Positions 1 through 8,627 are shown, numbered from the stretch's first letter. The stretch: DNA of 64,000 nucleotides from Mayfieldus sp963772265 (GCA_963772265.1 CAVYWS010000007.1:1-64000), one strand, 5' to 3'. Notes: generated from the sequence alone by a model not told the origin. Made by a program: numbers and translations.

Positions 1-400
1 CGCCATACGGCGACCGTCCGCCTTGAGCGTCAGGACCATGGTCATGCCACCACCGGGGGTGTCCTCGGCGTCGAGGGTGCCGCCCATGGACTCCACGAAG
101 CCGCGGGCGACGGCGAGCCCCAGGCCGACTCCGGCGCCACGCGGGGCGTCGCCGTAGCGCTGGAAGGGCTCGAAGATCCGCTCCTTGCCCTCGTCGGGGA
201 CGCCGGGACCGCGGTCGGCCACCCGGAGCTCGACCCGGGCGCCGAGCGCGCTGGCGGCCACGGTGACGCGCTCCCCGTCGGGGCTGTACTTGACGGCGTT
301 CTCGACGATGTTCGCGACGGCGCGCTCTGCCAGCAGCCCCGGGTCGACGGCGACCATCGGCAGCGTCTCGGGGATGTCCAGGTCGACGCTGCCCTCCGGT
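1..400 (-). CDS. KdpD-like sensor histidine kinase, C-terminal ATPase part (partial, chimeric edge)
   Basis: Reading the minus strand gives an uninterrupted HATPase_c domain: N-box (VENAVKYSPDG), G1 box (DRGPGVPDEG), an F-box-like FEPFQRYGD and G2 box (GVGLGLAVARGF), ending in MGGTLDAEDTPGGGMTMVL. FEPFQR and EDTPGGGMTMVL are typical of KdpD, the kinase that controls the Kdp potassium pump. The H-box and all N-terminal domains are absent. Upstream, near 395-410, the frame passes directly into an MMPL transporter sequence, so this is not a complete gene. The frame is still open at base 1 and the stop lies outside the window. The fragment is securely a kinase C-terminus; the KdpD assignment is likely. 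The join is probably an assembly chimera. Confidence 0.7.
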
Positions 401-1274
401 ACCACGGTGAAGCCGGCGAAGACGACCGCGCCACCGAGGTCGCGGTGGCGCGGGCGACCGACTCGTCGATGCTCCATCCCGTCCTTGAGCTGCTGCTTGT
501 GGCGGGTGACGATGAACAGCGCGTAGTCGATCCCGACCCCGAGCCCGATCATCGTCGCCAGCGTCGCCGCGACGCTGGGCACCTGGATCACGTGCTGGAG
601 CAGGCGAATGATCGAGAGCGCGCAGGCGAGTCCGAACACCGCCGAGACGATCGGCATCGCCATCGCGGTGGCGGTGCCGAAGGCGAAGCAGCAGGATGAT
701 CACCGCGGCGCTGAGGCCGATCGCCTCGCTGATCTCGGTCGAGGGCTTGGAGAGCTGCCTGGCCGACGTAGCCGCCGACCGAGACCCGAGCCCGGCCGCT
801 CGCGCCGGCTCGGCCGCGTCGAGGATCGCTCTGGGCCTGCTCCTCGGTCGAGGTCGGCCGGGCCGACGTCGAGGAGCACGCGGCACGTAGGCGATCGACT
901 TGTCCTTGCTGAGGAAGGCGGCGCCCGTCGGGTCGAGCGGGTTGATCGCCGAGATCACGTGCGGCAGCGTTGTGAAGCCGCTTGACCGCGGCGTCGACGG
1001 CCTTGCGTATTGTCGGCGTCGGTGAGCTTGCCGGACCTGCGCTTCGAAGGCGAGCGGGTTGTTGCCGTAGGCCTGCTTCGGGCAGGTTGTCGTTCGAGCA
1101 GGTCGGTGGCGTTGGTCGAGCCGGTGCCCGGGCAGGGTCAGGTTGTCGTTGGTCTTGTTCCCGGAGGCCTGGCCGGCGACGACCAGCGCCACCGTCGACC
1201 AGCAGCCAGGCCGCGATCACCGGCCAGTGGTGCCGGCAGCAGAAACGCCCGATGAAGTAGAGCGGTCGCGTCAA
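400..1274 (-). pseudogene. MMPL/RND-family transporter, N-terminal part, multiply frameshifted and truncated
   Basis: A TTG start at 1274 gives a protein beginning M-TRPLYFIGRFC with a first membrane helix (WPVIAAWLL). Pieces recoverable in alternating frames include LPEAG, INPLDPTGAAFLSKDKS, a helix VIILLFAFGTATAMAMPI, the conserved GLGVGIDYALFIVTRHK and SIDESVARATATS. This order is that of MMPL/YdfJ-type exporters, proton-driven pumps for lipids or drugs. Only about 290 residues of the usual 700 or more are present. The sequence stops being MMPL at the FAGFTVV segment near 400 and becomes a kinase C-terminus. Several single-base indels break the frame. Family identity is sure; whether the truncation is biological is doubtful. 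Confidence 0.65.
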
Positions 1275-1301
1275 CGGTCTATCCCTGCCCGTCCGGCGAC
1301 A

Positions 1302-2031
1302 GTGTCGCCGCATGATTCGGTCGATGGCAAGTCGACCAGCCAGACCGCCGAGCTCGAAAAGCTGGCGAGGCGGGTGCATCGCTGCCGCCGCTGCCCGCGC
1401 CTGGTCGAGTGGCGTGAGGCGGGCGCCGCCGACCCGCCGCGCCGCTACCGCGGCGAGGACTACTGGGCGCGGCCGCTGGCCGGCTTCGGCGACCCGGCGC
1501 GCGCGGGTGGTGATCGTCGGCCTCGCGCCGGCCGCGCACGGCGCCAACCGCACCGGCCGGATGTTCACCGGCGACCGCTCCGGCGACTGGCTCTTCGCCG
1601 CCCTGCACCGCGCCGGCTTCGCCAATCAGCCCGAGTCCGAGCGACCGCGGCGACGGCCTGCGGCTGCGCGACGCCTACGTGACCGCCGTCGTGCGCTGCG
1701 CGCCGCCGGCCAACAGGCCGACCACCGGCCGAGCGCGACAACTGCCTGCCCTACCTCGAGCGCGAGCTGGAGCTGCTGGAGCGAGGCCGGGTGCTCGTCG
1801 CGCTCGGCGGCTTCGCCTGGGACGGCGGCGCTGCGCGCCGCGCGCGCGCTCGGCGAGCGAGGTGCCGCGGCCCGAAGCCGCGCTTCGGCCACGGCGCCGA
1901 GGCGGAGCTCGGGCCGCTGGACGCTGCTCGGCTGCTACCACCCGAGCCAGCAGAACACCTTCACCGGCAGGCTCACCGAGCCGATGATCGACGCGGTGTT
2001 CCAGCGGGCCCGGGACCTGGCGCCGGGCTGA
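1302..2031 (+). CDS. Uracil-DNA glycosylase family 5 (UdgB-like), frameshifted
   Basis: The reading begins at GTG 1302 and, allowing about five one-base shifts, gives a protein of roughly 240 residues. It carries an iron-sulfur type N-terminus (HRCRRCPRLVEW), family-5 motif A (GLAPAAHGANRTG followed by RMFTGD), a middle segment with a further Cys (VVRCAPPANRPTT) and the C-terminal motif HPSQQNTFTGRL. These are the marks of UDGb enzymes, which excise uracil and other deaminated bases and carry a 4Fe-4S cluster. Frames change near 1500, 1640, 1730, 1840 and 1870. It is divergent from the MMPL gene. Homology is clear; the intactness of the gene cannot be judged from this sequence. Confidence 0.75.
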
Positions 2032-2082
2032 CCCCGACCCGGGGCATCTTGGCAGCGGCCTCCGTCGTCGCCGGAGGCGCAA

Positions 2083-2088
2083 TAGCAT
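2083..2088 (+). promoter_or_regulatory. -10 element (TAGCAT), leaderless thioesterase gene
   Basis: TAGCAT ends 7 nt before the GTG start at 2096 and no Shine-Dalgarno is present, so transcription probably begins at the start codon. The same hexamer precedes the gene at 59621. Confidence 0.5.
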
Positions 2089-2095
2089 CGCCGCC

Positions 2096-2605
2096 GTGGC
2101 GGGTGAGCAGAACTCGCGGGCATCGAAGCGGGCTTCGGAGTCGGCGTCGGTGATCACCCACTGGATGTCGATCGCAGACTCGAACACCGCCGGCTTCGTT
2201 CACGGCGGCGTCGTGATGCGGCTTTGCGACGAGGCGGCCGGGCTGGCGGCGGTTCGCCACTGCGAGATGCGGATCGTCACCGCGGCGATGGACCGGATGA
2301 CCTTCATCAGCCCGATCATGATCGGCGAGCTGGTCACCTGCCGCGCCCAGGTCAACGCGGCCTGGAACACCTCGATGGAGGTCGGAGTCAGGCTCGAGGC
2401 CGAGGACCCGCGCCGGGGCGAGGTCCGCCACGGATCGACCGCCTACCTGACGATGGTCGCGGTCGACGAGAACGGCCAGCCGACGCCGGTGCCCGGCCTG
2501 ATCGCGGAATCCGATGACGAGCAGCGCCGCAACCGCGAAGCCGAGCTGCGGCGGGCCAACCGGCTTGCCGAACGCGAGCAGATCCTCAGCGGGCGGGGCG
2601 GCTAG
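2096..2605 (+). CDS. Acyl-CoA thioesterase, hotdog fold (BACH/YciA-like)
   Basis: A 169-residue single hotdog domain. Residues about 20-130 include THWMSIADSNTAGFVHGGVV, in which the HGGVVMRLCDEAAG segment is the hotdog helix with the catalytic Asp/Glu region, and DRMTFISPIMIGELVTC as the second half. The family hydrolyses fatty acyl-CoA thioesters in the cytoplasm. A charged Arg/Glu-rich tail (residues about 135-169) probably forms a helix. The GTG start is supported by a -10 hexamer 7 nt upstream. The gene stands alone, followed by a tRNA gene. Substrate chain length cannot be read from the sequence. Confidence 0.85.
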   Translation: MAGEQNSRASKRASESASVITHWMSIADSNTAGFVHGGVVMRLCDEAAGLAAVRHCEMRIVTAAMDRMTFISPIMIGELVTCRAQVNAAWNTSMEVGVRLEAEDPRRGEVRHGSTAYLTMVAVDENGQPTPVPGLIAESDDEQRRNREAELRRANRLAEREQILSGRGG

Positions 2606-2644
2606 GCGTGCATCATCGGTGCGGGCGACGACGGATTCCGCGCC

Positions 2645-2650
2645 TAGAAT
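2645..2650 (+). promoter_or_regulatory. -10 element (TAGAAT) of the tRNA-Thr gene
   Basis: TAGAAT lies 10 nt upstream of the mature tRNA 5' end, where a housekeeping -10 is expected. No convincing -35 is visible. Confidence 0.5.
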
Positions 2651-2660
2651 GAGCCGGTCG

Positions 2661-2733
2661 GCCGGCGTAGCTCAGTTGGTAGAGCACTTCACTCGTAATG
2701 AAGGGGTCAGCGGTTCGAGTCCGCTCGCCGGCT
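2661..2733 (+). tRNA. tRNA-Thr (anticodon CGT)
   Basis: A 73-nt cloverleaf. The acceptor stem is GCCGGCG paired with CGCCGGC, with discriminator T. The D arm contains AGCTCAGTTGGTAGAGC, the anticodon stem-loop is CTTCA-CTCGTAA-TGAAG with anticodon CGT, and the T arm is GCGGTTCGAGTCCGC. CCA is not encoded. The stop codon of the convergent gene on the minus strand begins at the very next base (2734), so there is no spacer for a terminator. Confidence 0.97.
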
Positions 2734-3689
2734 CTACTTCCTTATCAGCTTGACCTTCGGCTTCTTCGTGTTCGAAGCGCCGTCGGTCGGGGTGTAGGTG
2801 ACGCGGAGCTTGACCTTCACTTTGCCCCGGCTGTTCAGCTTGCGCTTCGCCTTGCCCTTGGCCTTGATCAGGAGCTTCACCGTGCCAGCTGCGGAGACGG
2901 ACCGGCCGGCCGAGCGGCTGGCCACGCGGAGCGGACGCTGCTTGACGACTCCTTTGCCGCTCAGGGTGAGCTTGCCGGCGCCCGGGACCGTCACCGAGAG
3001 GGTGGCGGTTCCCTTGTTCCGCTTGTGCTTGAGCCGGCCGAAGCTGAACCGATTTGAGCAGGCGGCATGCGTCGCGGCCTGGGTCGGGCAACTATCCTGG
3101 CTGCGGTCGCCGAAGCCGTCGCCGTCGGCGTCGGACTCGACCGTGGCGGCCACGGCCTCCCGAGCCTGAAGGGGCCCGTAGCGGTGACCGTATCGCCCAC
3201 CTGCACACCGGCCGGCAAGCCATCCATCAGATCGCTGCTGCTCACCGTTGCAATTCCGATGTTCCCAACGGTCTGGTCGACGACGCCGAGCACGTAACCC
3301 TGCTTCACCGGGATCCTTTCCTTGAAGTCGTATCCCGTGTCGGCAGCGATGTTCTTCGTGTCGCTGGCCACCATCGCCTCGTAGACGTGGGGGGCACCAC
3401 CGGGCCTGAACAGCATCAGCCTCAGAGTTCCGCCAACGGAGCCGCTGTGGTATCGCCAGCTCGTCAGGACGCCATCGGGCGCCGTGTAAGAGCTGGTCCC
3501 GGGAGTGGTCGAGAACTGGACCATCGGCGAATTGGCCGACACCGCAAACGCCGTGCTCGTCCCGCCGAGCTCGGTCGACGACCCCGTCGCCGCGAAGGCG
3601 ACAGCGACACCGGCGCCCGCTGCCAGAGCCAGCAGCGCCGCAACGGCTTGATCAAGCGAGCCGCATCTCTCTTGCCGCGTACGCGACAC
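2734..3689 (-). CDS. Secreted protein with thrombospondin-type-3-like segment (one frameshift)
   Basis: The GTG start at 3689 is preceded by a TAGGAT hexamer 6 nt upstream. Residues 1-35 look like a signal sequence (basic start, then AVAALLALAAGAGVAVAFAA). Residues about 40-170 form a beta-rich unknown domain. After a one-base shift near 3165 the frame continues with DADGDGFGDRSQDSC, an acidic calcium-binding pattern resembling thrombospondin type 3 repeats, and then a Lys-rich beta domain (GAGKLTLSGKGVVKQ to KKPKVKLIRK). It is likely an extracellular or wall-associated protein. I do not recognise a specific function. The gene is about 318 residues if repaired. Confidence 0.65.
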
Positions 3690-3695
3690 GGGACG

Positions 3696-3701
3696 ATCCT
3701 A
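3696..3701 (-). promoter_or_regulatory. -10 element (TAGGAT), leaderless secreted-protein gene
   Basis: On the minus strand TAGGAT ends 6 nt before the GTG at 3689, with no Shine-Dalgarno. The same hexamer and spacing occur before 35636. Confidence 0.5.
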
Positions 3702-3731
3702 AGCGCTGGGGCAGGACCCGCCAGAGCGCAC

Positions 3732-3764
3732 GCTGCGGCCGCAGCAATTGGCCGCGGCCGCAGC
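3732..3764 (-). terminator. GC-rich 11-bp inverted repeat behind the DoxX gene
   Basis: GCTGCGGCCGC at 3732-3742 is perfectly complementary to GCGGCCGCAGC at 3754-3764, with an 11-nt loop. It lies just past the DoxX stop on the minus strand and before the next minus-strand promoter. There is no U-tract, so it is either a U-less terminator of the sort common in high-GC bacteria or an RNA-stabilising hairpin. Confidence 0.45.
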
Positions 3765-3772
3765 AGAGCTGG

Positions 3773-4298
3773 CTAGGCCCGACCGGGGTGCGGGGCGTGA
3801 CCGCGGTTCGCCCAGGCGTGCCCGAGTGCGAGCGTCAGCGCCGCCGCGGCGCCACCGGCGACGATCTCGGCGATTGCCCAGCCAATGCCGCCCAGGTCGA
3901 TGCTCAGGGCGTGGTCAAGCGACGCGCTGCCGGGCCCGATCGCGGTGATCGCGAAGGCCGCGCGCGATCAGCACCAGGTTGTACTCATAGCCGCCGTTAG
4001 TCGACCAGATGCCGTTCTTGAAGTGGACGGTCGCGATAGCCATCACCATCACCGCGGTGATCGCGGCGGCGCCGAGCGGCGTCAGCAGGCCGAGCGCGAT
4101 GAGGATTCCTCCGCCGGCCTCGGCGGTCCCCGCGGCGAGGGCCATCAGCCACCCGGGAGAGAGGCCGAGGTTGTTCTCGTAGAACGAGGCGGTTGCATCG
4201 CGGCCGTTGCCGCCGAACCAGCCGAACAGCTTCTGGGTGCCGTGGCCCACGAAGAGCAGGCCGACGACGATTCGAATGATCAGAATTCCAAGGCTCAT
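3773..4298 (-). CDS. DoxX family membrane protein (one frameshift)
   Basis: Residues 1-20 (SLGILIIRIVVGLLFVGHG) and the following TQKLFGWFGG are the DoxX family signature. Further helices lie around GWLMALAAGTAEAGGGILIALGLL and ITAVMVMAIATV. One extra base near 3966 shifts the frame. When it is removed, the protein continues through a fourth helix (AEIVAGGAAAALTLALG) to a stop at 3773, giving about 174 residues as usual for the family. DoxX proteins are small integral membrane proteins linked to redox homeostasis; the exact role is unknown. A strong Shine-Dalgarno (AGGAGGA) stands upstream of the ATG, unusual for this window. Confidence 0.8.
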
Positions 4299-4454
4299 TG
4301 GATGTGTTCCTCCTGCGCAAACTCGTTGTCTGCCGCCCTCCCGCGGCCCTTACAAAAGATTAGCTACCCTGTTACCCGGGTTGAAGACCTCTACCCCCGC
4401 CGGCGGGGCGATGCCCGGGCGCTTGTGGCATTTGGCTCAGCCAGGCCGGGGTGG

Positions 4455-4460
4455 CAAACT
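4455..4460 (+). promoter_or_regulatory. -10-like element (CAAACT) before SRPBCC gene
   Basis: CAAACT ends 7 nt before the ATG at 4468 and no Shine-Dalgarno is visible. It is a weaker match than the other leaderless promoters here. Confidence 0.35.
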
Positions 4461-4467
4461 TGCCGCC

Positions 4468-4944
4468 ATGTCCGTCGCCCGCAGCCAGGCCCTGATCAAC
4501 GCCCCGCCGAGCCGGGTCTGGGACCTGGTCGGCGATCCCCGCCGCCATCCCGAGTGGTGGCCGCGCGTGATCGAGGTGCGCGGCGAGCAATTCGACGAGG
4601 GCAGCAACTACGCCCAGGTGACCCGGGAGCCGGGTGGCGACAAGGAGACGGTGATGGCGATCGAGGTGCTCGACGACCTGCAGGAGGTCCACCTGCGGTG
4701 CACCAAGACCGGCACCTACGCGCACTGGATGCTCACCGAGGCGCAGGGCAACACCTTCGTCGACGTCGAGTTCGGGATGGACCCGATCCGGGTCAGCGAT
4801 TGGATCGCCGACAAGACCTTCGCCAAGCTCTACTTCCGCCGCTGGCTCAACCAGTCCCTTGCCGGGCTCGAGCAGGGCGCGACGGCGCGAGCGGAAACGA
4901 CTCGCCGCCGAGTAGGCGGCGATCAGCCCTCGGCGAACTTGTAG
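4468..4944 (+). CDS. SRPBCC (START/polyketide-cyclase-like) lipid-binding fold protein
   Basis: The protein starts SVARSQALINAPPSRVWDLV, a typical SRPBCC first strand and helix, followed by GDPRRHPEWWP. It ends with the long C-terminal helix (FAKLYFRRWLNQSLAGLEQ). Such proteins bind hydrophobic ligands in a helix-grip cavity; the ligand is unknown. The tail as written (after residue about 137) is odd. A one-base shift near 4880 would give an ordinary ending (RLAAE) and a stop at 4915, avoiding the 22-bp overlap with the convergent response regulator. The last 30 codons are therefore doubtful. Confidence 0.75.
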   Translation: MSVARSQALINAPPSRVWDLVGDPRRHPEWWPRVIEVRGEQFDEGSNYAQVTREPGGDKETVMAIEVLDDLQEVHLRCTKTGTYAHWMLTEAQGNTFVDVEFGMDPIRVSDWIADKTFAKLYFRRWLNQSLAGLEQGATARAETTRRRVGGDQPSANL

Positions 4945-5624
4945 CCGACCCCGCGCACGGTGACGACGAGCTCGGGGCGCTGGGCGTCGCGTTCGACCTT
5001 CTGGCGGAGGTTGGAGATGTGGACGTCGCAGGCCCGAACGTCGCCGTCGAAGTCGGTCTGCCAGAGCTCCTCCATGATCTGGTGCCGGCGGAAGACCTGA
5101 CCCGGGTTTCCGGCCAGCAGGCGCAGGAGCTGGAACTCCGAGCGGGTCAGGTTGATCTGCTGGCCGCGGACGATGACCACGTGCCGGACCAGGTCGATCG
5201 TCACCGGCCCGGCGTCGATGGTGGTCGTCTCGCTGCGGATCGGCGAGCGGTCGAGCTCGCGGCGGCGCAGCTGGGCGCGCACCCGGCCGAGCAGCTCGCG
5301 GACCGAGAACGGCTTGGTCACGTAGTCGTCGGCGCCGACCTCCAGCCCGACCACCTTGTCGACCTCGGCATCCTTGGCCGTGAGGATGATGATCGGCACC
5401 GCGCTGCGCGCCCGCACCTCGCGGCAGAGATCGAGGCCGCTGCGCCCCGGCATCATGATGTCGAGGATCAGCAGGTCGAAGGGCATCTCGTCGCTCAGCT
5501 TTGACTCGGCGTCGGTCCCGTCGACCGCGGGCGTCACCTCGTAGCCCTCCTGCTGGAGCGCGTAGGTGACCGAGTCGCGCACCGAGGGCTCGTCGTCCGC
5601 GATCAGGATCCGTCCCTCGCTCAT
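4923..5624 (-). CDS. OmpR-family response regulator
   Basis: A 233-residue regulator. The receiver domain covers residues 1-120, with acidic pocket DDE, phospho-acceptor Asp in LLILDIMMPG, Thr in ILTAKD and Lys in DDYVTKPFS. A winged-helix DNA-binding domain follows (residues about 135-230: LTRSEFQLLRLL, ACDVHISNLRQKVE, VVTVRGVGYKF). The ATG shares one base with the stop of the histidine kinase upstream, so the pair is translationally coupled. It presumably controls transcription on phosphorylation by that kinase. The stimulus cannot be read from the sequence; a PhoP/RegX3-like role is possible but unproven. Confidence 0.93.
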   Translation of the reverse strand: MSEGRILIADDEPSVRDSVTYALQQEGYEVTPAVDGTDAESKLSDEMPFDLLILDIMMPGRSGLDLCREVRARSAVPIIILTAKDAEVDKVVGLEVGADDYVTKPFSVRELLGRVRAQLRRRELDRSPIRSETTTIDAGPVTIDLVRHVVIVRGQQINLTRSEFQLLRLLAGNPGQVFRRHQIMEELWQTDFDGDVRACDVHISNLRQKVERDAQRPELVVTVRGVGYKFAEG

Positions 5625-7385
5625 CAGGCCACCTGCGCGGGTATCGATTCGGCCGCCGGCAGCCGCACCCAGAAGACGCTGCCGTGCCCTTCCTCGGAGG
5701 AGGCCCCGATCGTCCCCCCCATCACCTGGACCATGCGCCTGGCGATCGCCAGGCCCAGTCCGAACCCTTCGTGGGCGAGGGCGTCGCTGGAGCGGTAGAA
5801 GCGCTCGAAGACGCGGTCGAGCTCGTCCGAGGGGATGCCGGTCCCGGTGTCGATGACCTCGATCACGATGTCGCCGTCGCTCTGCCGCCCTCGAAGCACG
5901 ACGGTCCCGGGGGAGTCGGTGTGGCGCACCGCGTTGGAGAGCAGGCCGATCAGAACCTGGCGCAGGAGCAGGGGGTCGCCCTCGGCGCCGAGACCCGGCT
6001 CGACGTCGAGCCGGACCTCGACACCCTCGCGGACGGGGGTGGCCGCGGCGGCGTCGGAAGCGGCGCTGGATACGTCGACGACCTCGGCCTCGCCCTCGGG
6101 CAGCGCCTCGACCCGGGCCAGGGTCAGAAGCGACTGCATCAGCCGATTCATTCGCTCGACGTCCTCTGCAAGACGGTGCAGGAAGTGGTCCAGCGCCTCG
6201 GGGTCGTCCTTGGCGCCGGCCTGAAGAACCTCGATCGCCCCCGAGATCCCGGCCAGCGGGTTTCGCAGCTCGTGGGCGGCGTTGGAGACGAACTCGCGCT
6301 CGGCGAGCTCGCGCCGCATCTCCTCGGTGCGATCCCTGACCACGACCAGCACCCCCTGCTCGGCGGGAAGGTCGCGGGCCTGCAGGGCGAAGACCTGTTC
6401 GCCGATTCGCAGCGCCGCGGCCCCCGCCTGGCCCCGCTCGGCGGCGCGGCGGAGGTGGGGGAGCATCTCCGACGGCGGCCTGCCGTCCGCGGTCGCGAGC
6501 TCGGTAGCGGCCCGGTTCGAGAACCGCACGGTGCCGTCGTTGTCGACGATCATCACCGCGTCGCTGAGCCCGTCGAAGATCGCCGCCAGGCGGTCGCGCT
6601 CGGAGGAGAGGACCTGGAAGCTGTCCTGGAGGGCACCCCGCATCTTGTCCAGAGCCCTGGCCAGGTCGCCGACCTCGTCGCGTCCGGTCATCTGCAGCGG
6701 GACGTCGAACGACCCGGCGGCGATGTTCTCGGCGCTGCGGGCGAGGCGGCGGACGCGGTAGGTGATCAGCGAGGCGACCAGGAACCCGATCAGAATCGCG
6801 ATGCAGACGCCGACCGCGAGGGCGCGGAGGCTGTCGCTGCGAAGCCGATCGACGGCGCTCTGCAGAACCTCGGTACGCGAGTAGCGGGCGATCACGGCTC
6901 CCCGCACCAGGCCGCCGCGGTACACCGGAGCGGCGACCACGGTCACTCCATCCGGTGCGCTGTGGGTCGACCCGGCGCCCGGCGAGCGCCGCCTGCAGGT
7001 CGTTGCTGTCGAAGATCTGCTGCAGCGGCGGCCCGGCGACACGCGGCGCGAGCAGGTCCCCGCTGGCGTCGAAGTACCAGGCCGAGAAGCCCGCCTCCAT
7101 CGAAGCCGTTACGACCTCGCGCGGATTGTCGGCGGTGCCGAGCTGATCCGCGAGGTTGATCGTGCGGCCCACCGCGAGCTCCTTGGAGCGCTCCTTGAGC
7201 ACGGTCTCGTTGGAGTCGTGGACGAACAGGTAGACGGTGACCGCGGTGATCGCCCCGACCAGCGCGAAGGCGGCGCCGAGCCAGAGGCGCATCCCGACCC
7301 ACGGCCGCGGTCGGTCCGGCGCCCGCGGCTGGCGGATCCATCGCCTCATATCCGAGACCCTGGGTTGGCGGATCCCTCGCGCCAT
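5624..7385 (-). CDS. Membrane sensor histidine kinase (one frameshift)
   Basis: About 586 residues when one indel near 6965 is repaired. It has an N-terminal transmembrane helix (LWLGAAFALVGAITAVTVYLF), an extracytoplasmic sensor of about 130 residues, a second helix (ALAVGVCIAILIGFLVASLI), HAMP linker, PAS-like domain (IFDGLSDAVMIVDNDGTVRF), HisKA with phospho-His in NAAHELRNPLAG, and HATPase_c (LLSNAVRHTDSPG, IDTGTGIPSDEL, GFGLGLAIARRM). It is the partner of the adjoining response regulator. The N-terminus contains two similar IRQPR segments. The start at ATG 7385 is chosen because a basic cytoplasmic stretch precedes the first helix; an internal ATG about 12 codons later is an alternative. 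Confidence 0.88.
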
Positions 7386-7457
7386 TTGAGTCTTTCTTAA
7401 CACAAAGCTCAGCCCGCACGAGGCAGTCTCTCGCCCGGTACCGGCTTCGGCACCTGG

Positions 7458-7463
7458 GAGAAT
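7458..7463 (+). promoter_or_regulatory. -10-like element (GAGAAT) before glycosyltransferase gene
   Basis: GAGAAT ends 6 nt before the GTG at 7470 with no Shine-Dalgarno, matching the leaderless layout seen elsewhere. Confidence 0.4.
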
Positions 7464-7469
7464 CGGCCC

Positions 7470-8192
7470 GTGCGCACCCTGGTCTTCATCCCCGCCTGGA
7501 ACGAGGAAGCGTCGATCGCGCAGGTGATCGAGGGCGTCCACGAGGCGCTGCCAGATGCCGACGTGCTGGTCGTCGACGACGGCTCAGGCGACGCCACCGC
7601 CGATCGCGCCCGCGCCGCCGGGGCCCGGGTGGCGACGCTGCCCTTCAACCAAGGCGTCGGCGCGGCCCAGCAGACCGGCTACATCTACGCGCTTCGCGGC
7701 GGCTACGAGATCGCGGCCCACCTCGACGGCGACGGCCAGCACCTCCCGACCGAGCTCGCGCGCCTGGTCAACGAGGTGGCGGCCGGGAAGGCGGACATGG
7801 TCGTCGGTTCGCGCTACCGCGATCGCAGCCTCGCCCAGGAGGACGACTATCAGGCCAGCCGCTCGCGCCGCACCGGCCAGCACCTGTTCCGGCTCATCGT
7901 CAGCCTCTCGACCCGGCAGCGGTTCACCGACACCACCAGCGGCATGCGGGCGGTGAACCGCGAGGCGATGTCGCTCTTCAGCGAGCACTACTCGCCCGAG
8001 TTCGCCGAGGTGGAGTCGGTGCAGCGAGCGGTGCTCCAGGGCCTGCGGGTCGAGGAGCTGCCGGTGCGGATGCTGTCACGCACCGAGGGCCGCTCCTTCC
8101 TGACCCCGCTGCGCTCGGCCTTCTACATCTTCAAGACCCTGGTCGTGCTGCTGGTCGGCCAGTTCCGCCCCCGGGTTCGGGAGGAGCGCTAG
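7470..8192 (+). CDS. Family 2 glycosyltransferase (dolichol/polyprenyl-phosphate mannosyltransferase type)
   Basis: A 240-residue GT-A enzyme. It starts LVFIPAWNEEASI, with nucleotide-binding VLVVDDGSGDAT and the metal-binding DGDGQH motif at about residue 90, then a VVGSRY loop and TDTTSGMRAVNREA. Enzymes of this shape transfer a sugar from a nucleotide donor to polyprenyl phosphate on the cytoplasmic membrane face. No C-terminal membrane domain is present. The next gene, a DUF2304 membrane protein, starts one base after its stop; this pairing is common and suggests the partner anchors the enzyme. Donor and acceptor are unknown. Confidence 0.9.
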   Translation: MRTLVFIPAWNEEASIAQVIEGVHEALPDADVLVVDDGSGDATADRARAAGARVATLPFNQGVGAAQQTGYIYALRGGYEIAAHLDGDGQHLPTELARLVNEVAAGKADMVVGSRYRDRSLAQEDDYQASRSRRTGQHLFRLIVSLSTRQRFTDTTSGMRAVNREAMSLFSEHYSPEFAEVESVQRAVLQGLRVEELPVRMLSRTEGRSFLTPLRSAFYIFKTLVVLLVGQFRPRVREER

Positions 8193-8627
8193 ATGGCGGC
8201 GTGGCTGCTCGCCGAGGAGCCCGTCGTCCGGCTCACCTCGCAGGCGCGGATCATCGCCGCGATCCTGGCGATCGCCTTCATGGTGCTGATCCTGGAGCTG
8301 ATCCGCCGCCGCAAGCTGCAGGAGCGCTACAGCGTGATCTGGTTCGTCGCCGGTGTGGCGATGCTCGCCGGCGCCGCCTTCCCGGACCTGCTGCGGGTTC
8401 TCGCCGACGCGATGGGCGTGCGCGACGTGACGATCGCGCTCTTCTCGCTGCTCTTCCTGCTCCTGCTCGGGCTTGCGCTCAGCTTCAGCGTCATCGCCTC
8501 CCGCCAGGCCGAGCAGATCACCCGCCTCGCCCAGGAGCAGGCGCTGGAGGGCGTCCGCGAGCAGCCGGGCCTAGACGGCGACGGCTCCGCCGAGCGTTCG
8601 CTGCAGGCGGAAGAAGAGGGCCTCTAG
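8193..8627 (+). CDS. DUF2304 family membrane protein
   Basis: A 144-residue protein with three predicted membrane helices (ARIIAAILAIAFMVLILELI, IWFVAGVAMLAGAAFPDLL and IALFSLLFLLLLGLALSFS), the characteristic RRKLQERYSVIWF loop between the first two, and a charged cytoplasmic tail (RQAEQITRLAQEQAL). The family regularly sits next to GT2 glycosyltransferases, as here, where the ATG directly abuts the upstream stop. It is probably a membrane partner in glycolipid synthesis. The last 57 bp overlap the convergent holB 3' end. Confidence 0.85.
   Translation: MAAWLLAEEPVVRLTSQARIIAAILAIAFMVLILELIRRRKLQERYSVIWFVAGVAMLAGAAFPDLLRVLADAMGVRDVTIALFSLLFLLLLGLALSFSVIASRQAEQITRLAQEQALEGVREQPGLDGDGSAERSLQAEEEGL

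Noticed and set aside
3054..3776. Plus-strand open frame opposite the secreted protein and DoxX genes
   Set aside because: Arg/His-rich, no recognisable domain, and it covers the promoter and hairpin region of the minus-strand genes.
7330..7385. Short direct repeat GGCGGATCC encoding IRQPR twice at the kinase N-terminus
   Set aside because: Only two copies of about 10 bp; too small to call a repeat element.
4923..7541. One long open frame covering response regulator and histidine kinase
   Set aside because: It is two genes. The middle of the kinase reads as nonsense in this frame because of an indel near 6965; the real stop/start overlap is at 5624.
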